Shown one piece after another: positions 61,458 through 64,000 of a stretch of 64,000 nt of DNA; positions within the stretch are counted from its first letter, which is position 1; every line of letters begins with the position of its first letter. The notes under the pieces are model-generated. The model saw nothing but the letters and a program-made list of their open reading frames with translations. It was not told where the DNA came from and did no database searches. The position numbers and the translations under genes are program-made. The DNA comes from JALOLG01 sp963722415 (lineage in GTDB: Bacteria > Actinomycetota > Acidimicrobiia > Acidimicrobiales > Ilumatobacteraceae), in assembly GCA_963722415.1 (NCBI GenBank), contig CAVRNI010000035.1:1-64000 (forward strand), given 5' to 3'.

Positions 61458-62651
61458 ATGAACGCGTCGATGAACGTCGCACCATCGCTCGCCGCCGTGC
61501 ACCGACCGGAGGGGAACCGATATCTCGGTGACGAAGCGTTGATCGCCCGCCTCTTGGAGCACATCGAGCGCGGCACGACCGACCTGGCGGCGGACGTGTG
61601 GCGTGAGCCGGTCGCCAACTACCGGTCAGCCGCTCGGTTCGAGGCCGAGGTGGCGCTCCTTCGGCGGCGTCCGACGCCGTTGTGCCCGAGCGCCTTCCTC
61701 GACGCTCCCGGGAGCTACGTCGCCCGAACCGCCGCCGGCGTCCCTCTCGTCGCCGTGCGCGACCGTGAGGGGCGCGTGCGCGTGTTCAAGAACTCGTGCC
61801 GTCATCGGGGCACCCAACTCGTCGAAGGCACCGGCTGTGCCCAATCCCTGACCTGTCCGTTCCACGGCTGGACGTACGCGCTCGATGGCCGGCTGCGTCG
61901 GATCCCCGACGAGTACGGCTTCCCCGGGCTCGACCGAGCCGACAGCGGGCTCGTCGAGATCGTCGCCCACGAACGCGACGGTCTGGTGTTCGCCGATCAG
62001 GAGGGCTCGGGCCGGACCGCCACCGACCACGTCGCGACCGTGCTCGGAGCGCGTCCCTACCGCGCGCTCGGCACGACCGACACGATCGTGGCGGCGAACT
62101 GGAAGATCCTCGTCGAAGGCTTCCTCGAGGGCTACCACCTCAAGGCCACACATCGCGACACGTTCTTTCCGTACGGGTACGACAACATCAACGTCGTCGA
62201 GTTCGACGGCGCCGATGCGAGGATCGCGTTCCCGTTCCGTCGCATCGAGCGCCTGCGCGACATCGCGCCGTCGGAACGACGGATCGACGGCACTGTCACC
62301 CGCGTCCACCTGTTGTTCCCGAACGTGATCATCGCCGAGCTCTCGGCGCACATCACGATGGTCGTGCTCGAGCCGCTGACCGTCTCGACGACGGCGTTCA
62401 TCACGTACCAGGTCGGCCCACCGCAACCGGCCGACGTCGAGTCCGACCGTCCTGACGCAACGGCGCAGGACCTCGCGTTCGTGGAGCTCGGTGGACGCGA
62501 GGACCGCGACATGGCGCTGCGCGTCCAGCGCGGCCTCGACAGCGGCGCCAACTCGCACGTGACGTTCGGTCGCTTCGAGGGGGCGTTGGGTCATTTCCAC
62601 CGTCACCTGCACGCCGCGCTCGAACATCCCGAGTTCCAACCAGCGACCTGA
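61458..62651 (+). CDS. Rieske-type aromatic ring-hydroxylating oxygenase, alpha subunit
   Basis: 397 residues. The Rieske [2Fe-2S] motif is NSCRHRGTQLVEGTGC with CPFHGWTYALDGRLRR (CxH...CxxH). The catalytic domain has NWKILVEGFLEGYHLKATHR, supplying the two His ligands of mononuclear iron; the distal Asp/Glu is expected near REDRDMALRVQRGLDSG. It probably hydroxylates or demethylates an aromatic or cyclic acid using a separate reductase, not found here. ATG 61458 is chosen; ATG 61470 is close. No ribosome-binding site is visible because the palindrome occupies that position. Confidence 0.9.
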   Translation: MNASMNVAPSLAAVHRPEGNRYLGDEALIARLLEHIERGTTDLAADVWREPVANYRSAARFEAEVALLRRRPTPLCPSAFLDAPGSYVARTAAGVPLVAVRDREGRVRVFKNSCRHRGTQLVEGTGCAQSLTCPFHGWTYALDGRLRRIPDEYGFPGLDRADSGLVEIVAHERDGLVFADQEGSGRTATDHVATVLGARPYRALGTTDTIVAANWKILVEGFLEGYHLKATHRDTFFPYGYDNINVVEFDGADARIAFPFRRIERLRDIAPSERRIDGTVTRVHLLFPNVIIAELSAHITMVVLEPLTVSTTAFITYQVGPPQPADVESDRPDATAQDLAFVELGGREDRDMALRVQRGLDSGANSHVTFGRFEGALGHFHRHLHAALEHPEFQPAT

Positions 62652-62931
62652 CCGCGAAGCGGAGCAGTCGCGGCGGCGCGATGCCACAGTGAGCGCACCG
62701 GCCGTCTCGCTGAGCGGTGGAGTTCGGGGCGGTTCTCGGTACTGTTCTCGTCGGCGCGGGCGATCCCCATCCGCGTGGACGGGTGACCGCGAGACTTCGG
62801 CGCCCCTTCGGGAGCGTTGCTCCGGACCTCGGTAGCGCGGTTGCTGTTGCAATGCCACCAGGGAGGTCGCCGATGTTCGTCGAAGCAAGTGCGCAGTCGG
62901 CGCGCGGCACGTCGCGCCACGTCGCACTCCA
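62652..62931. other. Intergenic region before the histidine kinase
   Basis: A 280-bp gap. An open frame (62717-62935) crosses it but ends just after the kinase start and resembles no family. AGGGAGG at about 62860 is a ribosome-binding-like site but has no good start at the right distance. Confidence 0.35.
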
Positions 62932-64000
62932 GTGACCACGCGTCGGCTCACCGGAGCCAAGATCAAGACGGGCGCCCTGCAGGACGCGATCTTCAACAGC
63001 GCCAACTTCTCCAGCATCGCCACCGACGAGAAGGGCGTGATCCAGATCTTCAACGTCGGCGCCGAGCGGATGCTGGGCTACGTCGCCGTCGACGTGGTGA
63101 ACCAGATCACGCCCGCCGACATCTCCGACCCGCAGGAACTGATCGCCCGGGCGGCCGAGCTGAGCCTCGAGCTCGACACGCCGATCACACCCGGCTTCGA
63201 GGCGCTGGTGTTCAAGGCGTCCCGCGGCATCGAGGACATCTACGAGCTGACCTACATCCGCAAGGACGGCAGCCGCTTCCCGGCGATCGTCTCGGTCACG
63301 GCACTGCGCGACGCCCAGGACGAGATCATCGGCTACCTGCTGATCGGCACCGACAACACCGTCGGCAAGCAGGTCGAAGCGGCCCAGCAGCTGCTCGACC
63401 AACGGCTCCGGGACCAGCAGTTCTACACGCGGTCCCTGATCGAGTCGAACATCGACGCGCTGATGATGACCGACCCGGCAGGGATCATCACCGACGTGAA
63501 CCAGGAGATGATCGAGCTCACCGGTCGTTCACGCGCCGAGTTGATCGGCGCGCCCTGCAAGAACTTCTTCACCGACCCGATCAAGGCCGAGGACGCGATC
63601 AAGCGGGTGCTCACCGAGCACAAGGTCAGCGACTACGAGCTGACGGTCCGCGCGCGCAACGGGGTCGAGACCGTGGTGTCGTACAACGCCGCCACGTTCC
63701 ACGATCGCGACGACAAGTTGCAGGGCGTGTTCGCCGCCGCGCGCGACGTCACCGAGCGCAAGCGGTTCGAACGCGCGTTGCAGGAGAAGAACATCGAGCT
63801 GGAACACGCCAGCCGCATGAAGTCCGAGTTCCTGGCCACGATGTCGCACGAACTGCGCACGCCGCTCAACGCCATCATCGGGTTCTCGGAGGCCCTCAAG
63901 GACGGCCTGATGGGTGAGATGAGCGTCAGCCAGCAGGACTACATCGGCGACATCTTCACCAGCGGGCAGCACCTGCTCTCGCTGATCAACGACATCCTCG
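62932..64000 (+). CDS. PAS-PAS sensor histidine kinase, partial at window end
   Basis: The frame from GTG 62932 (TTRRLTGAKIKTGALQDAIF) stays open to the window edge, giving 356 residues. PAS 1 is at about 15-140 (SIATDEKGVIQIFNVGAERM, LTYIRKDGSRFPAIVS). PAS 2 is at about 160-285 (LIESNIDALMMTDPAGIITD, ARDVTERKRFERAL). A short coiled linker leads to the HisKA domain with the phosphorylation site MSHELRTPLNAIIGFSE. The ATPase domain lies beyond 64000. No membrane helix is seen, so it is a cytoplasmic sensor. Several PAS members of this type end in receiver domains, which cannot be checked here. Confidence 0.88.
   Translation, partial: MTTRRLTGAKIKTGALQDAIFNSANFSSIATDEKGVIQIFNVGAERMLGYVAVDVVNQITPADISDPQELIARAAELSLELDTPITPGFEALVFKASRGIEDIYELTYIRKDGSRFPAIVSVTALRDAQDEIIGYLLIGTDNTVGKQVEAAQQLLDQRLRDQQFYTRSLIESNIDALMMTDPAGIITDVNQEMIELTGRSRAELIGAPCKNFFTDPIKAEDAIKRVLTEHKVSDYELTVRARNGVETVVSYNAATFHDRDDKLQGVFAAARDVTERKRFERALQEKNIELEHASRMKSEFLATMSHELRTPLNAIIGFSEALKDGLMGEMSVSQQDYIGDIFTSGQHLLSLINDIL

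Noticed and set aside
58877..61618. 913-residue minus-strand open frame across the cyclase, acyl-CoA dehydrogenase and PaaX genes
   Set aside because: Spans three real plus-strand genes, has no ribosome-binding site or recognisable domain, and shows a composition typical of reverse-frame translation.

Overview
This is a 64 kb stretch of high-GC chromosomal DNA from an actinobacterium. The gene families are an ABC branched-chain-type importer with acyl-CoA ligases, a WS/DGAT remnant, a PaaX regulator, several VOC and FMN split-barrel proteins, GH15 and GH77 glucan enzymes, and GGDEF/EAL proteins. Together they suggest Actinomycetota, most plausibly class Acidimicrobiia (Ilumatobacter-like). 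There is no rRNA here to prove it. No CRISPR array, IS transposase or phage structural gene was seen. Coordinates include stop codons.

Region 1 (1-9.3 kb) is a decayed accessory region. It holds a broken amidase, a truncated phosphotransferase of the Rv2004c type behind an intact FMN split-barrel protein, a universal-stress-protein-like fragment, a frame-broken trehalose-synthase-like glycosyltransferase, a WS/DGAT remnant and an intact hemerythrin. This resembles the content of mycobacterial DosR (hypoxia/dormancy) islands. Next comes a 2.1 kb segment bounded by two copies of a 24-bp tRNA-Cys 3' end. It carries a tyrosine-recombinase stub abutting a metallopeptidase stub, a WGxxGxxG-type protein, a CsbD protein and a small membrane protein, and looks like the residue of an integrative element. 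A frame-broken serine hydrolase follows.

Region 2 (9.3-42.5 kb) is mostly single-gene metabolism and signalling. It includes a 2-keto-4-pentenoate hydratase, ASCH, cytochrome b561, a GH15 glucoamylase, PlsC, medium-chain dehydrogenase, enoyl-CoA hydratase and SMP-30. It also has TatA, an S4 protein, a Cache-like GGDEF enzyme, threonine aldolase, a hydrolase, an S8 protease with a strict tryptophan-pentad tail, a GAF-GGDEF-EAL protein and a flavin monooxygenase/TetR divergent pair. MalQ, a secreted beta-helix protein and two beta-carbonic anhydrases complete it. Five VOC proteins lie between 12 and 36 kb.

Region 3 (42.5-62.7 kb) contains what reads as a catabolic regulon. It has a medium-chain dehydrogenase and P-type ATPase, an SDR plus acyl-CoA ligase operon, a TetR regulator, a second acyl-CoA ligase, a complete LivFGMHK-type importer with an FMN split-barrel protein, an SMP-30 lactonase, a cyclase-family hydrolase, an acyl-CoA dehydrogenase, a PaaX-type regulator and a Rieske oxygenase. 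Four TTGAC-N6-GTCAA-like palindromes sit at its promoters, and a second related palindrome occurs before the cyclase and Rieske genes. These suggest two regulators coordinating uptake, CoA activation, ring or side-chain oxidation and hydrolysis of an unidentified carboxylic acid. The window ends inside a PAS-PAS histidine kinase.

About twelve genes, mostly in the first 34 kb, carry single frame breaks in otherwise well-conserved sequence. Either the assembly has indel errors or this region is decaying; the sequence alone cannot separate the two.
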